Part shown: positions 52,061 to 61,249 of the stretch, one piece after another
How positions within the stretch are numbered: position 1 is the first letter of the stretch
Layout of the letters: each line of letters starts with the position of its first letter
DNA from: Mycoplasmoidaceae bacterium
Lineage (GTDB): Bacteria > Bacillota_I > Bacilli_A > Mycoplasmatales > Mycoplasmoidaceae
Reading direction: 5' to 3'
NCBI GenBank assembly: GCA_024427105.1
Contig: JAKSVR010000001.1
Location: 1-64,000, forward strand
DNA length: 64,000 nt
Notes under the pieces: model-generated
Told to the model about the DNA's origin: nothing
Database searches by the model: none
What the model saw: only the letters and a program-made list of their open reading frames with translations
Position numbers and translations under genes: made by a program

Positions 52061-54116
52061 TTATTCATTTTCTTCATCATCATTATCAAAGGTTATATAT
52101 GATTTAATGGGTTTATCGTTGTAATAAAAATAGTCGGGTCCAGATGCAGTTTTATATTTACCATTCTCAATCTCAGTTAATAACGATGAAAGAGATTTAA
52201 ATTTTTTTCCGGATGATAGGAGAGTTACTGTTTCTCTGTCATCATCAAGAGTACAAACAATACCTGTCTTGTGTTTTCTTGCCTTGTAATATACTAATTC
52301 AGCCCCTGCTGGTATTTTAGTGTTTAGAAATGAGAAGGGCATAGCTTTCTCTCTCTTTTCAACAATATTCTCAGAAAATTTAGATTTAGGGAAAGGGTAT
52401 AATTCAATTAATTTCTCTATCAATTCATTTGATCTTTTTTCAATTTCATCGAATTCCCATTTTTCTTCTTTGATTATTTGCCTATTAATTGCAAGATGGT
52501 TTTTATCTTCTAAAAAGATTTTCTTATATTCGAATGGATTATTACTTAAAGATGAGTTATGTGAAACATAAACCAAAGTTAAATTTCCAATACGATTGAC
52601 ATATTGATTATATTTGTCATCAAGATTATCGCCATTAAATCTAGAAAGTCAAGTTTCTTTATCTGTTTTATTTGGTGTTTGTGGCAAAACGTGTTCAATA
52701 GAATATTCGTTTTTGTTTAGTGATCCGCTCCTATTTTCGAGCTTCCATAGGAATGTAGACAAAGCTTGTTTGGTCTCATAAGCGTTTCTTGTTTTCATTT
52801 CCTCACGGATTGTTGCATCATCAGGGAATTTATTTGTGCTGTCACGACTATCTCTAAATCAACACGACGTAAAATCAGCAAATGTTTCTGGTCAATTACT
52901 AGTCGATTTGTCATGATTAATATATGTATTAAGCAGATTAATTAAGAAAGATGAGTCTTTTTGTGTTCTTCCGAGGAACGATCTTCTAATCAAATATGAG
53001 TTAATGTTTCCAATAGTTGTTTTAATATTTTTTGTTATTGGCGACTCCTGTTTTTTATCTTTATATATATCTAATAAACAAAACAACAAAGGGTAAGCTG
53101 AATCAGTTGGGAAGTCAATAAAATCACTTAATTCATTTTTAAAGTCATCATTAGGTAATTCAGCTTTGCCAAAGACCATTTTCCCGTATTCTGAAAATTG
53201 ATAAATTTTTTGAAAAATATTTTGCAAACCCTCTGGGGTCTCGGCATTTGCTTGGGTTTTGAATCACGATTTAAAGCTTTCATAAATTTTCTTGTTATCG
53301 TTAGTTAACTTAATAAATGTTTGTGAAATAATAAATCATTTAAAAAAGTTTTTAGCAAGTTTTGGGTCACAATTTATATTTTTTTCAATATTAATTCAAT
53401 ATTTTTCGTAAAACTTGGTTTGAGTTTCTTCGTTCAAATTCATTAATAAAAAGTTTCTTATTAAATCTTGAGCAGTCAAATCTACCCCAGTAGAGTTGAT
53501 TGTTTCAAAAACTTCTTGTGGGTTTTTAATAATTTCTGGATCAATTGGGCAGAATAAGATGTTAAATCGGTAAATTGCATCAACTATGTCATTAATTGTG
53601 CTTCCGTGTTTGATGATATCATCAATTTCTTCTTTTAATAAATTGTAAGCAGCATAAACTTTTGATCTTTTTTTATCCTCAACAGTTAATGGCATTTCAT
53701 CTAATATTTTTTGATATACACCGTCATCAGATATTTGAGGTTTTAATCTATATTTTGTGGCTTCAGTTTTTTGAAATTTATTAATAGTATTTTTCAATAA
53801 ACTGATTCTTTTCATCACCTTCCATTAAACTTTTTAAAATATTTAAGCAAATAAATACGGTTGTTATACGTTGCTGACCATCGATTATTTGAAATTCACT
53901 TATTCCCATTGGTGATTGCTTTGTACAGTTATAAATAACGATACCAAAAAAATGTTTTTCATTATTATGCAAAAGTTTACGTATATCTTCTGTAAACCTT
54001 AAAATTTGTTGCCTTCCTCACGCATAATTTCTTTGAAATATTGGAATATAGAATAGCCTTTGTGTTTGACTAAGAAAATCTAATATGCTGCCAATTTCTG
54101 GTTGTGTTCTGCTCAT
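52061..54116 (-). pseudogene. DUF262-DUF1524 (GmrSD-like) protein with a frameshift, C-terminal RAMA-like domain
   Basis: The gene starts at 54116 with RBS AAGGAG. DUF262: FYIPIFQRNYAWGRQQ and FQIIDGQQRITTVF. Near 53780 the frame ends (IEKYY, then TAA TAA), while the +1 frame continues at once with NKFQKTEATKYRLK. The remaining frame carries DUF1524 (EYSIEHVLPQTP and NRIGNLTLV, HNH-like) and a C-terminal domain resembling RAMA (IPAGAELVYYK, then LLSSGKKFKSLSSLL). Deleting one T in TATTAATAAAT would restore a protein of about 684 residues. Related two-domain proteins cut modified phage DNA. The shift could be a true mutation, a sequencing error or a phase-variable switch. Confidence 0.7.
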
Positions 54117-54176
54117 AAAAACTCCTTTTTATATTATATGAAAATAAATATTTATATAAATAAGTCGCACGGCTCA

Positions 54177-55547
54177 CTACTGTTCGCCTTTCATCCCCTT
54201 ATAAAACTCTACTACCTTATCATCAACCTTTATCTGATCAATAGTTAAAGGTTTAGTCAAGAACAAGTTATCTATTGATCTTGTTCTAGACAAAGCTACA
54301 TAAACTAATCCAGAAGTTAGCTTATTTTTATCCACACTAGGATCAAAGACAACATTATTAAATGTTTTACCTTGTGCTTTATGAATAGTTAAAGCATAAG
54401 CTAACTTAATTGGATATTGTTTAAATAGACCAAGATATTCATCTTGGACAATCATATTCAAGACTAAGTGCGGAGCTTTGTTAATTCTATGAGCAAGATT
54501 ATATTTATGTAATCGTACTAACTTATTCGTACGATATACCTTACAGACTACTTCTTCTGGTGATTCACATTTAACTACTATTCCTAAATCACCATTAACA
54601 AATCTCCGTCCCTTATCTTTGACTAACTTATCATTTTTAATAAACATAATTTGCGCATTAGGTTTAATGCTTAAACATAAACTGCCTGGTAAGTCATTAT
54701 TATTTAATTTATGATGTTTTATAGCATCTCTTATCTCATTATCATAATAAGCAGGAATATTTAATGCCTTACCATACAATTTATTTAAACATGCTAAGTT
54801 AGTCTTATCCACTAAACGATTAGTGGCATACAATCTAATCGTGTTAGTGATTTTATTAGTCGGAATAACCCTCCGATTAAAATAATCTAAAACTATATCT
54901 AAATCTTTCCCGAATCTTAAATTATTTAACATCTGTAAATATTCTTGATCATTAACTACTCGCATACTAGTATCTAAGTTAAGAACCTGAAAGTTAAATT
55001 TTTTTCAACTTTCATGCTCAAAACAATAACAAGTAGATGTTAAATACTTTCTTGCTAAGATTCTTAATTCAGCTTTAGTCATAATTGGTGGTAACTGACA
55101 AAAGTCACCACTAACGATTAACTGTATTGGTACTTTACGATATTTATTAGATTTTTTAATAATCTTAGCAATATAAGCAAAGTAATCGATTCTTACCATA
55201 CTGATTTCATCAATAATGATGACATCAAACTTACTAAAGTAAGTTCGAGATAATCACCATGGTGGTAACTTATATGGCGATATCACACTAGTTATCTCCA
55301 ATTCAGGAAATCTAAAACAAGTATGAATTGTACCAATTACATCATTTGGTTTATCTTGAACCAAATTATTAACCGCATTAGCAGTAAAACAACACTTTAA
55401 GACTTTCTTATCTTGACAATAATACTTCGTGTAATAATCAAGCAAGAAAGTCTTACCAGTACCAGCTAGACCATCTAAAAAAACATTTGCACCAGAGGTT
55501 AACACCTCTAGTGCTTGTTGTTGTGATTTAGACAGTTTAATATCCAT
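54177..55547 (-). CDS. Pif1/RecD-like superfamily 1 DNA helicase
   Basis: 456 residues with all SF1 motifs: Walker A GLAGTGKT (residues 26-33), motif II DVIIIDEISMV, motif III LIVSGDFCQLPPI, motif V YALTIHKAQGKTF and motif VI VYVALSRTRSIDNL. It lacks the extra domains of RecD2; Pif1-like helicases of this size resolve DNA structures and act in recombination. A TATAAT (55554-55559) lies 6 bases before the ATG. The region coding residues 11-25 forms a terminator-like hairpin. The first 25 codons are duplicated in two places beside lipoprotein genes. Confidence 0.88.
55475..55523 (-). repeat. Repeat A, original copy (helicase codons 9-25) with terminator-like hairpin
   Basis: Codons for QQQALEVLTSGANVFLD. 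35 bases (55489-55523) are identical to 56954-56988 and differ at one base from 59734-59768. The RNA (- strand) folds as GCACTAGAGGT, loop GTTA, ACCTCTGGTGC, then AAATG and seven T. Confidence 0.85.
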
Positions 55548-55563
55548 ATAACCATTATAAATT

Positions 55564-55627
55564 AAGCATTTAGAACCGGTTCAGAGGCATAGAAATAAAA
55601 AAGACAGAAAAAACCCTGTCTTTTTAA
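55564..55627. repeat. Repeat B, copy 1, with bidirectional terminator
   Basis: About 64 bases beginning AAGCATTTAGAACCGGTT and ending in the hairpin AAAGACAG/CTGTCTTT (55597-55625) with A and T runs. It is repeated almost exactly at 59934-59997, and the first 18 bases occur inverted at 39966-39983. The hairpin would end transcription of the BspA-like gene just upstream. Confidence 0.85.
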
Positions 55628-55658
55628 TTATTTTAGTTCTGAAGTGGTTCAATTAAGT

Positions 55659-56900
55659 TTATTCTGTATATCAGTAATATGATTTTTCTGGCTGGGGGTC
55701 ACTAGTAAATCCAGTGCATGTGCAACCCTCAAACATCCACAAAACATCATCATCAGTCAAAAGAGTTGGACAAGTGAAGATAAAGTTTTCATCTTCTATT
55801 TTTGTGTCTTCTTGCCTAATTTTTAAAGAAGCGCATCCTCTAAACATTGCAAAATAACATCCTGCAGCAATGATAGTAGCAGGAAGTTCTGGGGCCATAG
55901 TTAATGAAGCACAATCATAAAACATAAATTGATAACAATATGGAGCAAGGTCCATTGCTCAAAGCTCTGGTGGTTGCGTTAGAGACCAACAACCTGAAAA
56001 CATAAATTGATAACAACCTTGAGCGAGTATTGTTGCCGTAAGTTCTGGTGGTTGTGTTAGAGACCCACAACCCATGAACATACCTGCATAACAAAATTTT
56101 GTTAATTCATCAGATGGTAAAATTAAATCGGCTGCTGAAGAAATTCCGGATTGACAAAATAAAGAATCAAAACAACCTTCTGAAGGTATTTCAATTAAAG
56201 ATTCAAAATTTTCTGATAGCAAAGACATAATATTCCCAGACACTGTCCCGCATGGACCTTCATCATCACTAGTAAACACAAGAGAAAATTCATATTCTCA
56301 ACTAAAACTATAGTAATTAAAACCTTTTGGGTTATCACCATAGAATTTTATTGTATCGCCACTATTTAATAATATCTTTTCGCCATATTCTCCAGAAACC
56401 ATAGGCATTGTATAATCTGCTCATTCATCATTATTTTTAGAATAATGGAGATTTGGTATAACTTCTGGGGTAATATAATATCCAGAACAATAAACACTAA
56501 AATTACAATTTTTAGTTGCAGTGAATGTTAATGGATTAGTTGCAGGACTTGCTTGTTCTACAATTAAATTACAATCGTCAGTATATCCTCCATCATGAGT
56601 AGTAATAGTAAGAGTTGTTGAACCTTCTTTTAATGGAGTTATTGTTCCATCTTCAGCAACAGTTGCTATTGTGGGATCATTAACCGTTCATGTAATTGCT
56701 TTATCGGCTGCATTATCAGGTGAAATAGCATATTTTGCTTTTTTATGTATGGTTTCACCTAAATAAGATTTAATTGTTGGTTGTTCAATGTTAACGCCAG
56801 TAACATGAACAGCATCATTCTTTTTACACCCAACCATACTAACCATCGGCATAGATGATGCTACTAATATGCTAGGTATTAGAAGATGTATCTTTCTCAT
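55659..56900 (-). CDS. BspA-like LRR lipoprotein, member 1
   Basis: 413 residues. Signal MRKIHLLIPSILVASSMPM with lipobox MVGC (Cys25), the signature start of the family. A Big_2-like domain (ATVAEDGTITPLKEGSTTL) and a second beta domain follow. From about residue 240 come LRR units of the type CYxxMFxxCxSLTxxPELxA: CYAGMFMGCGSLTQPPEL, CYQFMFSGCWSLTQPPEL, CYQFMFYDCASLTMAPEL, CYFAMFRGCASLKIRQED. The end is the shared cap EDENFIFTCP ... PEKSYYWYTE. Promoter TATAAT (56921-56926) and ribosome site AAGAGG are conserved in all family members. Surface adhesin role is inferred. Confidence 0.82.
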
Positions 56901-56938
56901 GTATAAAACCTCTTATTTTTATTATAAATAATAAAATA

Positions 56939-56988
56939 TCTAAAAAACAATTAGCACCAGAGGTTAACACCTCTAGTGCTTGTTGTTG
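56939..56988 (-). repeat. Repeat A, copy 2: relic of the helicase start, acting as terminator
   Basis: Identical 35 bases to the helicase (56954-56988). In the - strand an ATG at 57009 opens a frame that begins MPNLSPSQQQALEVLTSGAN and then loses the helicase sequence after CFLD. The hairpin AGCACTAGAGGT/ACCTCTGGTGCT plus TTGTTTTTT is a good terminator for the lipoprotein gene ending at 57002. Confidence 0.82.
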
Positions 56989-57001
56989 GGATGGGGATAG
57001 A

Positions 57002-59680
57002 TTAGGCATATGCAGTTATATTGCTAGAGGGGCCAAGATTAACAAAACCAAACTGAACAAGTTCTGTTATCTCGGATGAATCAATAAAAATCAATTCAAT
57101 TTCAATTTTTGAGGTTTTTGTCAAACTATCTTGGTACATAGCAATACAATCATACATGACTTCGTTATAACAATAGGTGTCTTCTTTATCAGGAATTTCA
57201 CTTTCAGGATCGAAAGAAAGTTTTCGACCATCACACACATAATTTAATATTTCCACATTCACATCAACAGGGATATATTGATGATTAATCCATGATAATT
57301 CACCATAATGATAATAGTTTAAATCACCCTTTGTGCACGATAAATCGATATTTAATTTATATATTGCTGTTTCATCAATAAAAAATTCTTGTGATTCCAA
57401 CACGGGGTAAGGAGTGGGTTCTACTTCATACTGTGTGAAGTCCAATTCCTTCACTTCTGGTTCAAATCAATAGTAAGATTTACCTTCTTCTGGTGTTTCA
57501 TCAAAACCAAAGCACTTACAACCGCCGAACATATCGTCTACAGCATATCAAGGCAAGTCAGTTGGACATGTAAAGATAAAACCATCATCGACTGTTTTGG
57601 TGTCTTGCTGTTTGATTGATAAAGAAGTACAATCATAAAACATTCAATCATAGCATGATGGTGCAAGCGTTTCTGCCGGAAGAGTTGGTGTTGTTGTTAG
57701 AGAAGCACAATGCTCAAACATAAATTCATAACAACAGTCATCAAGAGTTGTTGCAGGAAGCTCCTTAGGGGAATGAGTTAACAGATTACATCGCAAAAAC
57801 ATACTATCATAACAATGAGGTTCTAATTGACTGGCAGGTAAAATTAACTCAGATGCATTAATTATTGATGAATTGTAAAACAATCTATAAAAACAACCAG
57901 GACACGGAATTTCATCTAAATCATCAAAATCAGGTGATAATAATGACATAATATTCCCTGAAATATTGCCTGTAATATAAAAATAAAAACTGTAATATGA
58001 ATATTTTGCACTACTTTCAACATAATTAAATCCATCAGAATTATCACCACGCAATCTAATTTTTTGGCCAGATTCAAGTTCTATTTGTGGATAAGTTAAC
58101 AAATCATATTCCTCCCATTCTCCATTATCAATCGAATATTCTAAATTAGGTGTTTCTCATTCAACTTCATATTCCATATGTTCAACAGCGAAGTAACCAT
58201 CACTAGTAGCAGTAAATGTTAATGGTTCCTCAGTTTGATCTATATATCAGTAGTAGGATTTTCCTGGCTGTGGATTGCCTTTAAATTCACTTTCTGAACT
58301 AATGTAATTAAACATACCTGATACTGCACCTTCTGGATACTCGTTTGGACAAGTAAAGATAAAACCTTCATCCTCTATTTTTGTATCTTGTTGTTTAATT
58401 TTTAAAGCTGAACAATAAAAAAACATATTTTTATAACAACGCTCAGCAAGTGTTGGAGCAGGAAGGTCAGGCACTTCGGTTAAAGAAGAACAATAAGCAA
58501 ACATATACATATAGCAACCCTCAGCAAGTGTTGTAGCAGGAAGGCCAGGCACTTCGGTTAAAGAAGAACAATAAGCAAACATATTACCATAACATCAATC
58601 TGTAACTGTTTTTGCAGGAAGCTCAGGTGCTTTTATTAATGAAGTACAATCAAAAAACATTTGGCCATAACAACTATCAGCAAGTGTAGTTGCTGGTAAG
58701 TCTGGGGCAGTAGTTAAAGCGGTACAATCATAAAACATAGCACTATAACAACTAGGCTTTAGTTCAGAATAGTTGATCATACTATCAACATTACCCGAAG
58801 CCTTGATTTTACCATCAGTACTTGTAGTAAAACTTAAATGTCCACCAGTAGGGACTGATAAATGATCTTTAGTATTTCTTACATATAATTTTTCATTGTC
58901 GTGTAATTCAATAGGAGTATTTTTATCTCAATTAATTCAACTATCTTCATCGTCTGGTGTGTATGTTGTCTCAATATCTATATCTAGCGATTCAGTATTT
59001 GTTGCATATCCAATTGTTGGATTTGGATCACTAGTTGTTCCATCTTTTTCAAAACATAATGGTTCAGGTTCTAGAATTGTTAAAATACATTGATCACTTA
59101 TATCTGTATTTTCTATTTTAACTGTTATGGTTGTATCACCAACAGCTTTTGGTGTAATTCAACCATTATTATCAATAGTAGCAATATCTGTGTTACTTGA
59201 TTCTCAAGTAACATTAATTGCTTCTACAGAATTTGCAGGAGTAATTTCATATGTTAATTGTTTTGGATGTCCTAAATAAGCAATTGTATCACCTTGAACA
59301 ATAGAAATAGATCCAACATTTTGAACTTTTAGATTGCATTTGTCTACAAAACCACCGTCTTTTGTAGAAATAGTAATTTCAGCTTCACCAACTTTAAGCG
59401 GTGTAATTGTTCCATCATCAGCAACAGTTGCTACATCAGAAGGATCAACTGTTCATCTAACTGATTTATCAGTTGCATTGTTAGGAAAAACTGTATACTT
59501 TATTTTTTGGTGTTCAGAATCTTCTTTTCAAACATTGATATTTTTGCTTTCTTGTGCAATTTCTACTCTAGTAACATGGACAACTTCTGGTTCAGGTTGT
59601 TTGTTACATCCCACCATACTAACCATAGGTATAGTAGATGCTATTAAAATACTAGGTATTAGAATATGCAATTTTCTCAT
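57002..59680 (-). CDS. Large BspA-like LRR lipoprotein, member 2
   Basis: 892 residues in one TGA-Trp frame. Signal MRKLHILIPSILIASTIPM with MVGC lipobox. Two Big_2-like domains (ATVADDGTITPLKVGEAEI and ATIDNNGWITPKAVGDTTI). First LRR block of four or more units (CYSAMFYDCTALTTAPDL ... CYMYMFAYCSSLTEVPDL), then a shared cap ending PGKSYYWYID. A second block (CYDSMFLRCNLLTHSPKEL, CYEFMFEHCASLTTTPTL) and a second cap ending EEGKSYYWFEPE follow. A C-terminal 150-residue domain not seen in the other members begins VKELDFTQYEVE. Its stop codon overlaps the ATG of the helicase relic. It is probably a product of fusion or recombination. Confidence 0.82.
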
Positions 59681-59700
59681 ATATAAAACCTCTTATTTTT

Positions 59701-59706
59701 ATTATA
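59701..59706 (-). promoter_or_regulatory. Conserved promoter of BspA-like member 2
   Basis: TATAAT (ATTATA on +) 20 bases before the ATG, with AAGAGG as ribosome site in between. The same arrangement occurs at 56921-56926, 61183-61188 and 63565-63570 before members 1, 3 and 4. Confidence 0.65.
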
Positions 59707-59718
59707 AATCATAAAATA

Positions 59719-59768
59719 TCTAAAAAACAATTAGCACTAGAGGTTAACACCTCTAGTGCTTGTTGTTG
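59719..59768 (-). repeat. Repeat A, copy 3: degraded helicase start
   Basis: One mismatch in 35 bases. The reading frame from ATG 59791 (MSNTLSK) is broken by a missing base, so it is a relic. The hairpin AGCACTAGAGGT/ACCTCTAGTGCT is perfect, followed by AATTGTTTTTT; it lies just upstream of the member 2 promoter. Confidence 0.82.
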
Positions 59769-59814
59769 GCTTTAGATAGAGTATTAGACATAACCAAAAT
59801 ATTATAATTTAGTT

Positions 59815-59934
59815 ATGGAACAAGAGAAACAAAATGTAAATTGAAAGACAGCAATCGGGGTAATCGGTGTAACACTAGTATTATGTCTAATTGTAATTAT
59901 TGGATTATTAGCTGGAATAATTTCTAAGCTATAA
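59815..59934 (+). CDS. 39-residue single-helix membrane microprotein
   Basis: MEQEKQNVNWKT, then one hydrophobic segment (IGVIGVTLVLCLIVIIGLLA) and SKL. TATAAT (59803-59808) stands 6 bases before the ATG, as in other leaderless genes of this window, and a hairpin terminator follows at 59967-59994. Polar head, one membrane helix and a short tail fit a small membrane protein or type I toxin-like peptide. Function unknown; such short genes are usually missed. Confidence 0.5.
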
Positions 59935-59997
59935 AGCATTTAGAACCGGTTCAGAGGCATAGAAATAAAAAAGACAGAAAAAACCTGTCTTTTTAAT
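59934..59997. repeat. Repeat B, copy 2, with bidirectional terminator
   Basis: Same sequence as 55564-55627 except for a one-base difference in the loop. Hairpin AAAGACAG/CTGTCTTT at 59967-59994; it ends both the microprotein gene (+) and the BspA-like member 3 (-). Confidence 0.85.
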
Positions 59998-61161
59998 CTA
60001 ACATTCTGTAGGATGGTAATAGTAGGCTTCGCCTTTGGTTGGCGTTCCATCAAATCAAAATTCAGCAGTGGCTTGTCGAAACATTTGATCAATAGATAAA
60101 TCTGAACAATCAGTAGGGCAGTCAAAAAATTTTATACCTTCATCGGGATCGTTTGATGGTTTAAGCTCCTGGCACCGAACAAACATGTTTTGATAACAAC
60201 TATCAACTAGTGTTGTTGCTGGCAACTGAGGCGCTTTTTCTAAATTTCAACATTCATAAAACATATCTGAATAACAACCTTGAGCAAGGTTAGTTCACGG
60301 TAAATAATTGTCTTGAACATCAGTAATAGGTAATTCAGCATTTAACCCAGAAAAACAATATGGTTGCAAACTATATGTGTGATCATCTGGCAGCTTAAAT
60401 GGTTCAGAAATGTTTTTAGTTTCTGCAAATATAGCAAATGATCACCCTTTATCAAAAATCATGTTTTGCCTGTTAAATATGTTATTAACAAACCAATCGC
60501 TATCAATTTCTAATGATCTACAACCTTGGAACATTCCAGAATAGCAATTTTCAGCAAGGTTAGTTGCTGGGAGTTCGGGGATAGAAATTAATTTATCACA
60601 ACCAGAAAACATACTTTCATAACAGTAGCTTGTAAGTTGCGTTGCTGGTAATTGCAAATTATTTGCATTTCGAATGTCATTAAAACTAAAAAGATGTGCA
60701 AAGCAGCCAGTACCTGGTATAGTTGTTTGTCGACACTTACCATTATCAATAATAGACATAATGTTACCAGAAATATCACATTTCCCATAAACTCTAAATA
60801 TATTTAGCGAAAGATTTCTCATTTCGTAACCTTCAAAACGAGAAAAACCGTCTGGGTTATTACCTCAAAATGAGATGGATGATCCTTTTCTTATTGTAAT
60901 TGTTGGGCCCTCGTCATTTGGAGGAATTTGATATTTTATGGGTTTTCCATTGTCAATAGAATAGTAAAGCTCTGGTATTAAGGCTTCTTCTATTTCATAG
61001 CAATCGTTAAATAAGTTAATTTCAAAGCCTTCACCCAAAGCAGTAAAAGTTAAGTTTTGTGGTGCAGGCTCTGGTTTTTCATTATTACACCCAACCATAC
61101 TAACCATCGGCATAGATGATGTTACTAAAATAGTAGGCATTAAAAGATGTATCTTTCTCAT
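59998..61161 (-). CDS. BspA-like LRR lipoprotein, member 3
   Basis: 387 residues. Signal MRKIHLLMPTILVTSSMPM with MVGC lipobox (Cys25). One beta domain (LTFTALGEGFEI), then LRR units CYESMFSGCDKLISIPEL, CYSGMFQGCRSLEIDSDW, an atypical insert (VNNIFNRQNMIF) and two more units (CYSDMFYECWNLEKAPQL, CYQNMFVRCQELKPSNDP). The C-terminal cap differs from the others and ends KGEAYYYHPTEC. The atypical insert also occurs in member 4 (VNNVFNKPIINYG), which suggests recombination between them. Confidence 0.8.
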
Positions 61162-61198
61162 AATACAAAACCTCTTACCTTTATTATAAATAATAAAA

Positions 61199-61230
61199 AT
61201 ATAGTGGTAACCAATTTGGTTACCACTAGT
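61199..61230 (-). terminator. Intrinsic terminator of BspA-like member 4
   Basis: TAGTGGTAACC, loop of 5, GGTTACCACTA, followed by TATATTTTTATT on the - strand. Confidence 0.78.
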
Positions 61231-61249
61231 TAATACTTTAAACTATTTA

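Noticed and set aside
56890..57009. The relic frame MPNLSPSQQQ as a functional leader peptide controlling the lipoprotein.
   Set aside because: It runs into the lipoprotein start in another frame, the promoter of the lipoprotein lies downstream of it, and the matching copy at 59791 is frameshifted; a remnant explains it better.
57002..59680. Split of the large lipoprotein into four separate short genes.
   Set aside because: All segments are in one frame, separated only by TGA codons in conserved SYYW or CYDW-type positions; there are no promoters or start signals inside.
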